DNA from: Reticulascus tulasneorum
Taxonomy: Eukaryota; Ascomycota; Sordariomycetes; Glomerellales; Reticulascaceae
Assembly (NCBI GenBank): GCA_001557505.1
Contig: LSAX01000007.1
Span: forward strand, 124,001-188,000
Direction of reading: 5' to 3'
Length of the DNA stretch: 64,000 nt
Shown here: positions 54,051-64,000 of the stretch, in pieces
Numbering within the stretch: position 1 is the first letter of the stretch
How the letters are laid out: every line of letters starts with the position of its first letter
Notes under the pieces: generated by a model
What the model saw: the letters and a program-made list of their open reading frames with translations, nothing else
The model's database searches: none
What the model was told of the DNA's origin: nothing
Made by a program: the position numbers and the translations under genes

Positions 54051-54747
54051 TTAGAACTTTAGTCAACGCGAACAGTAAACACTTTTATTAGTTTTTTGTT
54101 CAGACCCGCAGATAGTTGCCCAAAGCCAGCTTCTGAGCAGAAAACTACAGTGCTTCTTGCATACCTTATTTGTGAATGATTCACGCCAAGGAGGTCTGGT
54201 TGGTGTTGTGTGCAGAAGCGGGCTTGGCAGTTCAAATCCTTCCTGGTCATGGATACCAGCTTCACCCCAGGAAAACCAACCAACAGCAAAACGTTGCCAC
54301 GTTCCTCGCGTCCAAGGTGGGGAACTCGGGACGTTGCAGCTTAAACCAGGTTAAAATTGGCCCTGTATTCTTCACCCCACTTAGAAGCCTGGCCAGCCCG
54401 CAAGCATGGAGGGGGCTCCCAACTGCTCTATTTAGCACACGTGCAGCGCTCTCCAGGGATTGATTGGAGAAAATTGCACCGCAGAACCTAAAATGGAAAC
54501 GCCAAGGCCCCGACCCTCCAGTCCATGTCGTTCCAGCAGGTACACAATCCCCGCACACCGATGGCCGGATCCATAGAGGTGGCAGCAGCACGTGGGCGTG
54601 GAATATACTCTGAGAAATGCGAGAATAGGAATAGCTTAAAGAGCGCGAAGGGCTCCTGGACGAGCCATACTAGATAACGTTGGCAGGTTCTGCAGTGGTC
54701 GTTGCTCTCTGCCCAGTACTACTGCTTGCTTGATTGTCCTAGGAGCT
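54051..54747. other. Intergenic, 697 bp
   Basis: Short open frames only. Includes the promoter of the metallophosphoesterase gene. Confidence 0.5.
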
Positions 54748-56096
54748 ATGGCCTCCGTCTCCTTCGCTGGCGCTTTGGCGCTTGCCGCTGTGGCTTCTGC
54801 CCTCAATGCTCCCGGACAACAGCTTACCTTCGGCAGGGATGGATCCTTCAAGATTGCCATTTTCGAGGATCTGCACTACGGAGAGTGTGCGTTGCATCCT
54901 GCCCCAGAGATGTAGCCGTAACTAATGCCTGTACCGCTCGTAGATACTGACACCTACGGCGCCGTCCAGGATGCTCATACCACCAAGGTAGTCACTGACG
55001 TGCTCGATCAAGAGGCGAATGTGGATTTCGTAGTCCTCAACGGAGATCTTATCTCCCGCGGCAATGTTGAGGTTGACTCGTTGAAGTACGTCGACCAGAT
55101 TGTAGCCCCCATCATCCAGCGCAACCTGACCTGGGCCTCGACCTACGGCAACCACGACTCCAACTATGTTCGCTATCCCGAGGCCATGGTTGCCGGCGAG
55201 CGCGGTTGGCCCAATGGTCGTACCCACGCCAAGATCCATGCCACCAACACGACTGATCGAGGCTGGACGAACTATTACCTTGCCATCTTCTCCGCTGACT
55301 GCCCGAGCGGTTGCGGCTGCACCCCAGAGGTCATTCTGTGGTTCTTTGACAGCCGTTTCGGCCATGTCAACGGAGAGCTCGATGCCAACGGCCAGTACAT
55401 CTTCCGGGAGAACTGGGTGCACACGGACGTCGTCGACTGGTTCATCGCCGAGAACAAGAGGATCACCACCAAGTTCAACAAGACGATCCCTGCCATCACC
55501 TTTGTCCATATGCCCTTCAAGGCCTACCAGACCATCCAGCTGGAGAAGGGGATTGATTCCAGACGCCATCCCGGTATCAATGACAACGTCTACACCGGCC
55601 AAGCTGATGGCTGGTGTGCAGATGGTACGACCGGCTGTGAATATGGTGGCCAAGATATCCCCTTTATGAAGGCCATCTCATCGACGCCTGGTATGATCGG
55701 AACCTTTGTCGGCCACCACCACGGCAACTCTTGGTGCTACAAGTGGACCAACGAGACGTTGCCTACCTACGTTGTTCAACCTGAGGGAGAGGGTATTTTC
55801 GTTTGCTATGGTCAGCGTACTGGCTATGGCGGTGGCGGTGACTGGGAGCGTGGTTCCCGTTTGCTGTCTATCAACCGAGACGATGTCGCCAGGGGCGTCA
55901 TTGACACCTGGATCCGCCTAGAGAGCGGAGAGGTCGTTGGCTCAGTCTCGCTCAACTCCACCTACGGGGAAGATCTCTACCCCGTCTCGCCCAACCGCAT
56001 GACCCGTTGCCAGGAATGTGAGTATCCGATGTATTCCTTAGCCTCTCGTGATGTGTAGCGCATTGGCTGACAAGTGTGGTGATAGGCCTGGTCTGA
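54748..56096 (+). CDS. Secreted calcineurin-like metallophosphoesterase, 3 exons (407 aa)
   Basis: Exons 54748-54886, 54944-56017 and 56086-56096; the introns (57 and 68 bp) carry TAACTAAT and GGCTGAC branch sites, and the last three coding codons lie in exon 3. A signal peptide covers residues 1-20. Metal-binding blocks of the calcineurin-like phosphoesterase fold are in order: FEDLH (D41 and H43), VVLNGDLISRGNVE, TYGNHDSN, FVHMPF and FVGHHHGNSW. A Cys-rich stretch (CPSGCGCTP) and C-C pairs suit a secreted disulfide-bonded enzyme. It is like fungal Dcr2-type or purple-acid-like phosphatases. The likely substrate is an extracellular phosphoester; the exact one is unknown. It appears intact. 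Confidence 0.88.
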
Positions 56097-56542
56097 CCTA
56101 GAGGCGTGAAATCGTGGTATCCTAAAGCTTCAATCCTAGATCAACACCTCTGATTTCCTTCCGGGTAGTCTAAAGATATATAAATCACACGACGAGGACT
56201 ACCGCCGACACTATTCAACAACTTACACTTGGCGTATAAAGCTAAACCTATATAGTTGCTCGTGGATACGCGAGATGACACGATAAAGTTCTAGAAATGC
56301 AATTACAGCAGTAAATTATTGGCTGCAATTCCCACGCCGAAAGTTGGAACCCTAAAATTCTCCGTCCAGAATCTATATACAAATTCGTTCGTCCGACTCT
56401 GCTGTACACAGTGTCGTTCGACGGCCGACATTCATTCCGATCACGAGCGTTCCGTCAAATGTTTCATTAGTGATGACATGTTGCTGAGTCTCCTACAAAC
56501 CACAAATAAGTAACGATGGAGACTGCGGTCTCGCGATTCCAG
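56097..56542. other. Intergenic, 446 bp
   Basis: Lies between convergent genes. AT-rich; nothing recognised. Confidence 0.5.
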
Positions 56543-57657
56543 CTAATACTGGGCCTGGTGGTTCCCAGGGAGCTCCGTCAGCCCTATGCGGAAACGCGTT
56601 AGCGTCGGTTCTGATCTCGGCGGGCGGTGATGCTTACATCCGTCAATGTCCTCTTCCACTACCTCCCTCTGCGCGCATTTGTTCATGTCCGCGATGGGCT
56701 GCTGCTTGCCCCCGCACGAGCTGGCGTAGCAGTTGGTGTCGAGGATATTCTGGAGGGACTCGTTCTTCCAGCCAAAGATGTAGTCGCCGTGGTTCGCGTA
56801 GCCGGTGGCGTCGCCGAACGACCAGACGAAGGGTTGGCTGCCGTCGTCGGGCCAGTCGGCCTTGTTGTTAAACTGCCGGGTGTCCCAGATGACCTCGTAC
56901 ATGAGCTGCGAGGTCCGCACAGGGTGCGTCGTTGGGCAGGGCCCCTGGCTCTCGAATGTGCCGCTCTCCGGGTAGCTCATGTGCGCCATATGGTCCGGGC
57001 TGTCGAGGTTCTTGCCGTCCCAGCAGGTCGGGAAGCGGACCGAGGTCATGATGCCCTCCTTGCACACGCGGTTGGGAAAGGCGACGGTCTCGTGATCGCG
57101 GGAGCCCATCGTGTCCAGGCAGGTGTAGGTCAGCTGGCGGAACTTGGCGGCCTGGTCCTTGGTGCGGGCGAGGACGTCCCCGACGAACATGCGGAAACCC
57201 TGCGGCCGGTTAGCGTTGGGACGGGGAGCGCTGGCCCGCGACTTACCGGCTGGAAGGCCTTGACCTTGGACGTCTGGCTCGTCGCGTAAAGGGGGTCCTG
57301 CATGTAGTAGACGGTCATGCCTCCGCCCGCCGCGTTCTCGAAGCCGCTGTTGCCGCGCTGGGGGAGGCGCTTGTAGGAGCCGTTCTTGGCACGGAAGTAG
57401 AGGATTGCCGTCCAGTAGTTGGAAAAGTCCTCGCTGAACTGGCAGGTCGTGCAAGTCGAGTCGCCCGGCATGTCCTTCTTGGGATCCATGGTGGCGCTGA
57501 ACGAGTTGCCGCCGATGATCTGGTGGGCGTGGGGCGATGGGACTAGGCCCGGGTTGACGAGGGGATCGAGCCGCTGCCTCACCAGCTGCGAGCATTGGAA
57601 GCGGATGAGCGCGCTGCCGGGCGCGGCGAACGCGAGAACGAGGGCTGCCCAGTGCAT
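56543..57657 (-). CDS. Secreted DUF1996 protein, 3 exons (337 aa)
   Basis: Minus-strand exons 57657-57247, 57199-56638 and 56583-56543; the introns (47 and 54 bp) are GT-AG and in frame. The signal peptide (ALVLAFAAPGSA) ends just before FQCSQLVRQRLDPLVNPG, the start of a DUF1996 domain. Further family blocks are VPSPHAHQIIGGNSF, CQFSEDFSNYW, GGMTVYYMQDPLY, TCWDGKNLDSPDHMAHMSYP and WSFGDATGYANHGDYIFGW. The His residues (HAHQ, HMAH, NHGD) and several Cys suggest a metal-binding or carbohydrate-active fold. DUF1996 proteins are secreted in many fungi and have no established function. The upstream ATG at 57834 gives an unlikely basic leader, so 57657 was chosen. Confidence 0.88.
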
Positions 57658-58292
57658 CTTGGTTTGTGCTGATATGAACGAATGTGACGGATGGGAGAAG
57701 GAGGCGAGAGGCGAGGGCGCAGCGCTGTCAATAAGTTCCTCGACGAGGGCGTCGGGGCGTGCCAGCGTCGCCCTTGCACGATCGTCGCCCAAGTACCGAT
57801 GGCGATGTTGGCTGCGCGCGCAGTTTTCCCGCACATTATCCCCGAACGCACGCGCGGGTTAGATTGCACTTATAAGAGCCAAAAGGCCTCTGAGCAAGAT
57901 CGGCACCGCGTGGCATGCGCGGGCAGCAAATGCTCGTCGACAGCATGCACCAGCCCACCATCGACTGGGACGGGGAGGCCTCGGGGGAGGTGCGTGCATG
58001 CAGAATATTCGAATAGGCAGCGCGCCGGTTAATGTGCATTAATATGAGGCAGCGAACGGCGGGCAGTCGGCGGCGTGCAGGGCCACTTCATGTGCCGGGC
58101 GGGGTGCAATAAGGGTGTAATTACGGGAGACCGGGACGGCGCCAATGGGACCAGGTACGACCCAACCGATCTTGTTATGGAGCGTCAGTGGCTAATAGCA
58201 CGTGGAAGCTGCGAGAGGCTCGAAGAGGAGATATAAGAGGCGAGGAGGCGGACCGGCCTGGTGCTGGCCGCGCCAGACCACTCGCGAACGAA
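57658..58292. other. Intergenic, 635 bp, GC-rich
   Basis: Promoter region between the divergent DUF1996 gene and the small secreted protein. GC-rich, and open frames run through it by composition. Nothing firm. Confidence 0.45.
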
Positions 58293-58529
58293 ATGCGTAT
58301 CCGAAACAGCCTCGTCGCCCTCTGCCTCACTGTCGTGGGCACGGCCGCCGCAGAGGAAGACAAGTGCCCGATGGCCGAGTACGCCTGCTTCGACGTCATC
58401 AATTCGAGCCTGTGCCTGTCGCAGAATGCGGGGAGGGGAACCCCTCAGGCGATGGCCGCGTGCGTCGAGTACGACGGGGCCATGAGCGACCTATCCGGGG
58501 CTGAAAAGGCGAGTCTGACCATGATCTGA
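58293..58529 (+). CDS. Small secreted protein (78 aa)
   Basis: ATG 58293 begins RIRNSLVALCLTVVGTAAA, a good signal peptide with cleavage near residue 20. The mature chain of about 58 residues has Cys in KCPM, YACF, SLCL and AACV, enough for two disulfides, and ends GAEKASLTMI. The upstream ATG at 58188 would bury the signal peptide, so 58293 is preferred. Size and cysteines fit effector-like or signalling small secreted proteins; no family is recognised. Confidence 0.55.
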   Translation: MRIRNSLVALCLTVVGTAAAEEDKCPMAEYACFDVINSSLCLSQNAGRGTPQAMAACVEYDGAMSDLSGAEKASLTMI

Positions 58530-59884
58530 GAGGACGATAGCTAATTAGAGTGCAATGCAGCTTTGTCGATGCCCCGGTTGCCATTCTGCATCGATCAACC
58601 AAGCCATCTCGAAAGCGTTCCCGGAACCGTGCGCCATATAGCGGCTCGAATTGCTGGGCAGTCAAACATTCTGATTGGAGCACGATTTGGTAATGGATTA
58701 TAGCTGAGTCCACGGCAGGCACAATATGCACAATTGTATAGTTAGCGGTCGTGACAAAGGCACGTCCCGATATGATCTTGATCTGAGCACGTCTCGGCGA
58801 TACAGGCTCGCACCTGAGTCTCGGCGACGCAGATACAGATTTCGTTGGCTTAGTTTAGTTAATAAGAGCTCTACTACCTTCCAAGCCGTTGCGGCGACGT
58901 CCTAAACTAAGATGCGGCATATGTACGTCTCTTTTTAGCCGATTCACTGCCTCACATCGGCGAGACTTGTCTTTGAGGAATAAGAACCGAGATTATGGGA
59001 GACTCACACCAGCTAATGAAACTCCATTACCAGCGCAGGACATAACAATCACTTCCCAGGGTAACTTATACAGTAATCTGGCTAAAAAAAGTATCAAGTA
59101 TAAAACGGCTGCATGTACTGCTTGGCCTGACCCCACGCAAAGACTGTGCTTCGTCTCTCTTTACAAATGTCCTTGGTGGAAGAATAACATGCCTGCTGCA
59201 AGGAAACTAGAGCAGTGTATCCCACATGGTGCTGCAACTTGAAAGCTATAGCAGATGATGGCCATTGTGGCCTGAACTAGCTTTAAACAGAGCATTTTTG
59301 CTGCTCCTACACCTGCAAGCAGCGCTTCAAATGACCCACACTGGCCTTCACCCGCTGCTTCCCACGTAGTACCGAGCCAAATTCTGGATTCAATGGCAGT
59401 GCGGACAGTGTAAGAGTTCCCCGATTGCCTGCACTTAGTCGCAGGGCTTTGGCAGATAAGTCCACTCAGCCTCACTGAACCATGTAATCTGAGTGGGGGA
59501 TCCGTTGCCTATGCAGCATTAGTAAAGCTGAGCCTGGATGCTGTTGCCTAGTCGGCCCGCTGCACAGAATGTACTGTGCAGCATTCTCTCCTCCTGGCAC
59601 AGCCAAAGCCCGCACTCGGATTGGCTGCAGTACGTTGTAACTCATAACGGCTGATGTACCGAAATGCCCGGAGCGATGCATACTAGTAGCATGCTCCCCT
59701 TTGCCTTTGTTTATACTAGATATGCCTGAAAAGGAAGGCGAAGGTAGCTTCTCGAGCACACCGTGTCGGGGTGGGGGCCGAATTGTGGACGAGGGCATAT
59801 AAATTCTCAGACACGAGCGACCCGACAGCTCTGGAGCCTCTTTCCAACGATGAACCAGCTTCGCCGCGCATTCTACCCGCCAGA
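58530..59884. other. Gene-free, 1.36 kb
   Basis: Several short open frames (for example 58889-59242 and 59472-59798 minus) without motifs. The last part is the promoter of the next secreted protein. Confidence 0.45.
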
Positions 59885-60279
59885 ATGAAAACTGCCTTGC
59901 TCCTCCTCTCGCTCCTCTTTTCGGCCCCCGTCCTGTCTGTGGGCGGGCCCTGCTCTGCCGACTACAACGAAGACGGACGCTGCATCTGCGTCACTCCCAG
60001 CGAATGCCGAAAATGGAAAGGCACCCCGCACCAGGGGACGTCGCGGAATTGGCCGTGCCCGGACGACAACGACGACATCTGGGGCTGCACCGTTGACCAC
60101 TGTACGACTTGGAACTCATACTGCGAGTGGAAGAAGTCGTGCGACGCAGGCTGGGGCTGGCCCCGGCCGGGTGAGTGTGCTCGACTCAATGCTGTGTGAT
60201 GCATTAACTGAGCTGTCATCGTCTAGACAAGGTCTGCCCCGGCGGAAAGGATTTCCTCTGCTGTGACTATGAGTTTTAA
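59885..60279 (+). CDS. Small cysteine-rich secreted protein, 2 exons (112 aa)
   Basis: Exons 59885-60170 and 60227-60279; the intron (56 bp) is GTGAGT to TCTAG with a CATTAACT branch site. Signal peptide: ALLLLSLLFSAPVLS. The mature part of about 95 residues has about twelve Cys (GPC, RCICV, SEC, NWPC, WGC, DHC, SYC, KSC, KVC, LCC) and many Trp. The open frame upstream of 59885 would be a poor leader. Such Cys-rich secreted proteins are typical effector candidates; no family recognised. Confidence 0.75.
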
Positions 60280-61611
60280 TCTTGGCTCAAGAAGCCGTGT
60301 GGAGACGTGTCCATGTCTAGGCACTCAGGGTTTCCTCCCACGGGCGTTCCCGATCGGTGGAACAATTCGAGTCGTTCAACCACCGATAAAATTTCTCGTG
60401 CGTCTTACACATCGGAGGCGCCACTCCTCGAGAGCTGCGCAGTCGGATGGAGACCTACGTAGTTGCTATGGCTACCAGCACGTCACCCTTAGTCATGTCC
60501 TTACTGTGTCTTGCTATGAATGTTTCATAGTGTGCGAGTGGCCGAGTGGCGGAGAAAATTAATAGTCATCATTGCCCGTCAAGACGCATCTGCAATCAAC
60601 TCTTGGTGCCATCATGTGACCGGTGAGAAACCAAGCCCTGCCCGTAGATTGCAGAGCGCAGTATGATTCTCGCCATCAACGCCAAAAATACAAGACAGCG
60701 GTTCACAAACTTGCTAGATTAAGCCCCCCGCTGCCATCGACTCCTCAGCTAAGCCGGTATCGACGGTGAAGCTTCATAGAGCACCCTCACTTCTTCCAGG
60801 GCCTTCTTAACATACTCTTTGACGTCTGCGAGCAGCAAATTAACTGGGAGCAAAATCTACATTGAGCTAATTCGCCTTATAAGGTTTTATTCCGCAAATA
60901 TATATGCCATCTTCGTGAGTTGCATCATGGATGGCTTAGTTGACTTGATTAAGTAGCATTGGGATATTTTGCTCACCTATAGACGATAAACTTGTTGGGC
61001 GGATATTGGACTGGTAACATAGAAACCAGAGACAAACTGGAATGCAGATTAAGGCATACCACTGGGCTAATTGATTCCCGCCCCGATTCTGCCTCTCTTG
61101 TTAAACAGTTTAGTTTTCCCACTCTGGTGCGCGTTGATCCCGATCTTTTCTTTACAAAATCGAATCAAGACTGATATTTTTCTTGGACCATCAGGACCTA
61201 AAGCAGCATTCCTGCCCCGGGAATACTGGTTTACCACTATTTGCGGCGGATGCAGACGTTCTCGGCCAGCAACCGCGGGATCCAATGATGGCTGCAGCGG
61301 GAAAACGGCTGGTAAACAACTACCCCGTTGTATTAGATCCCCTCAGACTCGACTCTGTCAAAGTACCCAGCCATTCAAAAGACGGTCTTAGAAGTCAACC
61401 TTGTGGTCAACCATGTAGTCAGCCTAGGGGCATCCCTCAACCATCTCAAAGCCCCCTGGTAGAGTGAAGCAGGTGTATAACATGAGTGTGTAATAGACAT
61501 CAAAAACGGATCCAGTTATTTTCCAAAAGTTTTGTCAAACCTGCTGAATCGAAAAATCGAGACCTCAACCCCTGTCTTGTTGAATTGTCTTTGCAAGCGC
61601 TGGTTGAAACC
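60280..61611. other. Gene-free, 1.33 kb
   Basis: Only unsupported short frames (for example 61071-61467). No repeats or RNA genes were recognised. Confidence 0.45.
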
Positions 61612-63178
61612 ATGGCGTTTTTTCGTTTCGCCCTGTGGACCGTCGCACTCCGGCCGTTGTGGGCAGCCTGCCAAGCGGCTCCTACAGTGTCAACTCTCAA
61701 CGGAACCTACACCGGCCGATACGTCCCAGAATTTTGCCAGGACTTCTTTCTAGGGATCCCATATGCCCGGGCCCCTCGGCTACGCAATCCTATGCCATGG
61801 AACGAGTCGTGACAAGATTCGCGCTCGGCCGAATACTACGGTCCTGCCTGTTATTCTCAAGCCGTTGCTGGATTCCTCCGGCATGCCAACGTCACGACAA
61901 TGGCGGAAGAATGCCTAAGCTTGAACATCATCCGACCAACTCGGGCTACCCCTGATAATGATGGCAAGCTTCCCGTCGTGGTATGGTTTCATGGCGGCGG
62001 CTTTGTCGCCGGATTTGGCGCAGACAGCATCTCCAACGTCTCATATATCGTCCAGGCGAGTGTGGCGCAGGGTATGCCAATCATGGCCATAACTCTAAAC
62101 TATCGCCTTGGATTTCTCGGCTTTCCTGGCGGAGCGGCAGCGGAGGCAGACGGTGTAATAAATCTCGGCCTCAAGGACCAAACGTCATGCAGTGCGGTGG
62201 ATACAGGAGAATATCGCCACGTTAGGTGGAGACCCAGAGAAAGTTACGCTCTGGGGCCAATCTGCTGGCGGTATCTCCATTGCGCATCAGATCATGGCCT
62301 ACGGTGGCCGGAGCGATGAGAAGCTCTTTCGCGGAGGCATTATGGTCAGTGGGTCGGTCGGCCTCGGGAACACCTTGCACCCTACCCGGGACGACTACTT
62401 GCAAGGCTACCAGAACATCGTTAGCGCCGCAGGCTGCCTCGACTCTGACGATACTCTTGCTTGTCTACGCATGGCCCCCTTGGACCAAATTTGGAACGCT
62501 TCTATCGCAGTCACTACCTCTCCAACATGGTGGCCAATGGTTGACGGAGACTTCATTGCGAAACAGCCGGCTATGCAGCTACTGGCGGGCGAGTTCCCCA
62601 GTGATGTGTCAATTCTGGCTGGGGCGAACAACGATGAGGGCCTTGTCTCCATGCAGGCCTTCGGTCCTATCACCGAAACAGACGATGAGCTCTTACATCT
62701 GTTGCGGAGATATTTCCCCTACGCACAGAACGAAACACTCGAGCTCGTTTTGCAAGCCTACCCGATCGACGCTTCCAGTCCAACGTACTCAATACCAATG
62801 ACTGATAATGGATTCTGTGAGGCTACGGAGGTCGCAGCACTGCCGTGCGGATCGCAGTACAGGCGCGGAGCTGCTATCTTTGGAGACTCGGCGCAGATAC
62901 ACGGCTATAGGATTATGGCAAGAAAGTTTGCCGAGAATGGGATGACAGCATATACCTATCGGTCAGTCTATCTTCCGATACTTGTGAGTACCGAAGGATT
63001 GTCATTTCGCTAATGTCACGATGCTTCTAGGTTTGATACGACACCGACGTCGATTCCTATTGCGGATAATTACATCAAACCCGGTTTTGCGACTCATTCG
63101 GCGGAATATACGTACTTCTTCCGCTCGCCGCGAGAATACGACATGCTCGGGCTCCTACTCCCCCTCCAGAGGCACTAA
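61612..63178 (+). pseudogene. Type-B carboxylesterase, broken
   Basis: From ATG 61612 a signal peptide (LWTVALRPLWAACQAAP) precedes FFLGIPYARAPRLRNP, then NESQDSRSAEYYGPACYSQ with a TGA (61810-61812) in place of the usual Trp. The frame continues LPVVVWFHGGGFVAGFG and LNYRLGFLGFPGG. A one-base insertion (A at about 62182 in CAAACGT) shifts the frame; afterwards come RWIQENIATLGGDPEKVTLWGQSAGG with the catalytic Ser. ANNDEGL follows, and after an intron (62962-63030) THSAEY with the probable catalytic His, ending early at 63176. The enzyme family hydrolyses esters and lipids. One stop and one frameshift make it non-functional; the C-terminus is also short. Confidence 0.85.
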
Positions 63179-64000
63179 AGCAGTGAATGAGGTCATGATG
63201 ACAGGGGCAATCTTGGTCCGAGCTGACACATTTCAAACAAATCTTGATGAGTGCCGAGGGTAAATGTGCAGTAAAATGCTTTTTCCGTTATAGGGCTGGA
63301 ATAACTCCAGCTCTGAGGTTTGGATGGGGATGTGTTCGTGAGGGAAGAACTACCGCCAAAACAGCCAGCCGCCCGGGCGCCGCCCGGGCTCCGTTTGTCC
63401 TCTCTCCTCCTGCAATAGTGCCTAATTCTTGCGTCACTTTTCAGGCCTCTAAAGTCCAAGACACAACGTTCTAATGCCAAAAGTTCGCCGACATAGGTAG
63501 TGTGGTTAACTTCACGTTCTCGCGACGTCTTAGCAACTTTACCAGCACCCTCGGAAGATCTCTCGGCGTCAAGAACTTCGACAGCTGTGGTTATACGGTC
63601 AGCAGCCGGTCGACTGGTTTCCAGTGTGGTGTCTTCATTCACAGGCCCGAATAATAAGGATATTGCTTCACAGTGGCCGCTCAGTCTCTGCCAACTCCAG
63701 CAGAACATGTTCCGCAAAGTATTGAACGGCCTAGTAAGCGAATCTCGAGCGACAGCAAACCTACTACGGGGTGATGACACAAAAATCACAATTAATACGC
63801 TGAGGAACTTCGAGGGTGCACATTTACAGTTCAATGCTACAAATGGCGGCTTGGATGCGTGGCGTCGGACCACACTCGACGAGTTTGCCACGCTACCGGT
63901 CCAATGATAAGTCTACAAGGTCCCCTTCGACCGCGCAGTACGAGCTAACAATATGAATAGCTATAGCTTGCTACGGGAATGGCTCGTTGATTATTAGTGC
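63179..64000. other. Unassigned end of window
   Basis: An open frame at 63500-63907 on the plus strand and a longer one at 63193-63891 on the minus strand overlap. Neither has a motif I recognise. The plus-strand sequence near 63500-63620 (NFDSCGYTVSS-like in another frame) may be relic coding DNA. Confidence 0.3.

Noticed and set aside
54170..54260. AGTTCAAATCC, like a tRNA B box
   Set aside because: No A box or cloverleaf pairing upstream; most likely chance.
56627..57862. Long plus-strand open frames over the DUF1996 gene
   Set aside because: GC-rich antisense shadows; the minus strand has the signal peptide, domain motifs and introns.
60536..60620. TGGCCGAGTGGCGG near 60543, like a tRNA-Ser/Leu A box
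   Set aside because: No matching B box (GGTTCRANTCC) or acceptor stem could be found in the right distance.
63193..63891. 232-residue minus-strand open frame
   Set aside because: No motif, unusual composition, overlaps another open frame; not supportable as a gene.
1..64000. CRISPR arrays, bacterial operons, rRNA genes
   Set aside because: None seen; gene structure is fungal throughout.

Overview
The window is nuclear DNA of a filamentous ascomycete (Pezizomycotina). The evidence is the short GT-AG introns of about 47-130 bases with CTAAC/CTGAC-like branch sites and the fungus-specific families: HET, Clr5, Zn2Cys6, DUF7025-type AAA, DUF1996, RTA1, a hybrid histidine kinase and spherulin-4/KP4-like proteins. 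A Sordariomycete is a reasonable guess, but nothing here proves it. Exon boundaries were found by hand, by requiring splice signals and reading frame to agree.

Left part (1-28 kb): an accessory region rich in NLR-, allorecognition- and defence-like genes. A MACPF-like protein sits beside a large protein with a stonustoxin-type N-terminus and an AIG1/septin-like GTPase. Next come an ankyrin relic, a seven-helix membrane protein, a Clr5 protein with nearly identical 42-residue TPR repeats, a SnoaL-like protein, a DUF7708-type STAND-like gene divergent from an AAA ATPase with an early in-frame stop, and an F-box-like gene. A RidA-family gene is broken both by a nonsense codon and by a 915-bp hAT-like element whose 8-bp target duplication is intact; an orphan TPR fragment follows.

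Middle part (28-42.5 kb): a frameshifted NmrA-like reductase, a Zn2Cys6 regulator divergent from a SnoaL_4-like protein, a Ser/Thr-rich relic, a HET gene divergent from a membrane protein, a relic of an NRPS adenylation domain, an intact aldo/keto reductase and a broken RTA1-type transporter. This looks like the remains of a secondary-metabolism locus mixed with incompatibility genes.

Right part (42.5-64 kb): a hybrid histidine kinase (1226 aa), a small two-exon gene and a conserved gene with two single-base indels. A divergent pair of secreted-protein genes follows (a LysM protein, and a spherulin-4/GH135 - FN3-like - KP4-like fusion), with 23-bp-period tandem repeats between them. The rest is a secreted metallophosphoesterase, a DUF1996 protein, two small cysteine-containing secreted proteins and a broken carboxylesterase. 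Secreted and cell-wall-related products dominate this end.

Many genes are broken by single-base stops, indels or insertion. This fits an unstable, dispensable region undergoing gene birth and death.
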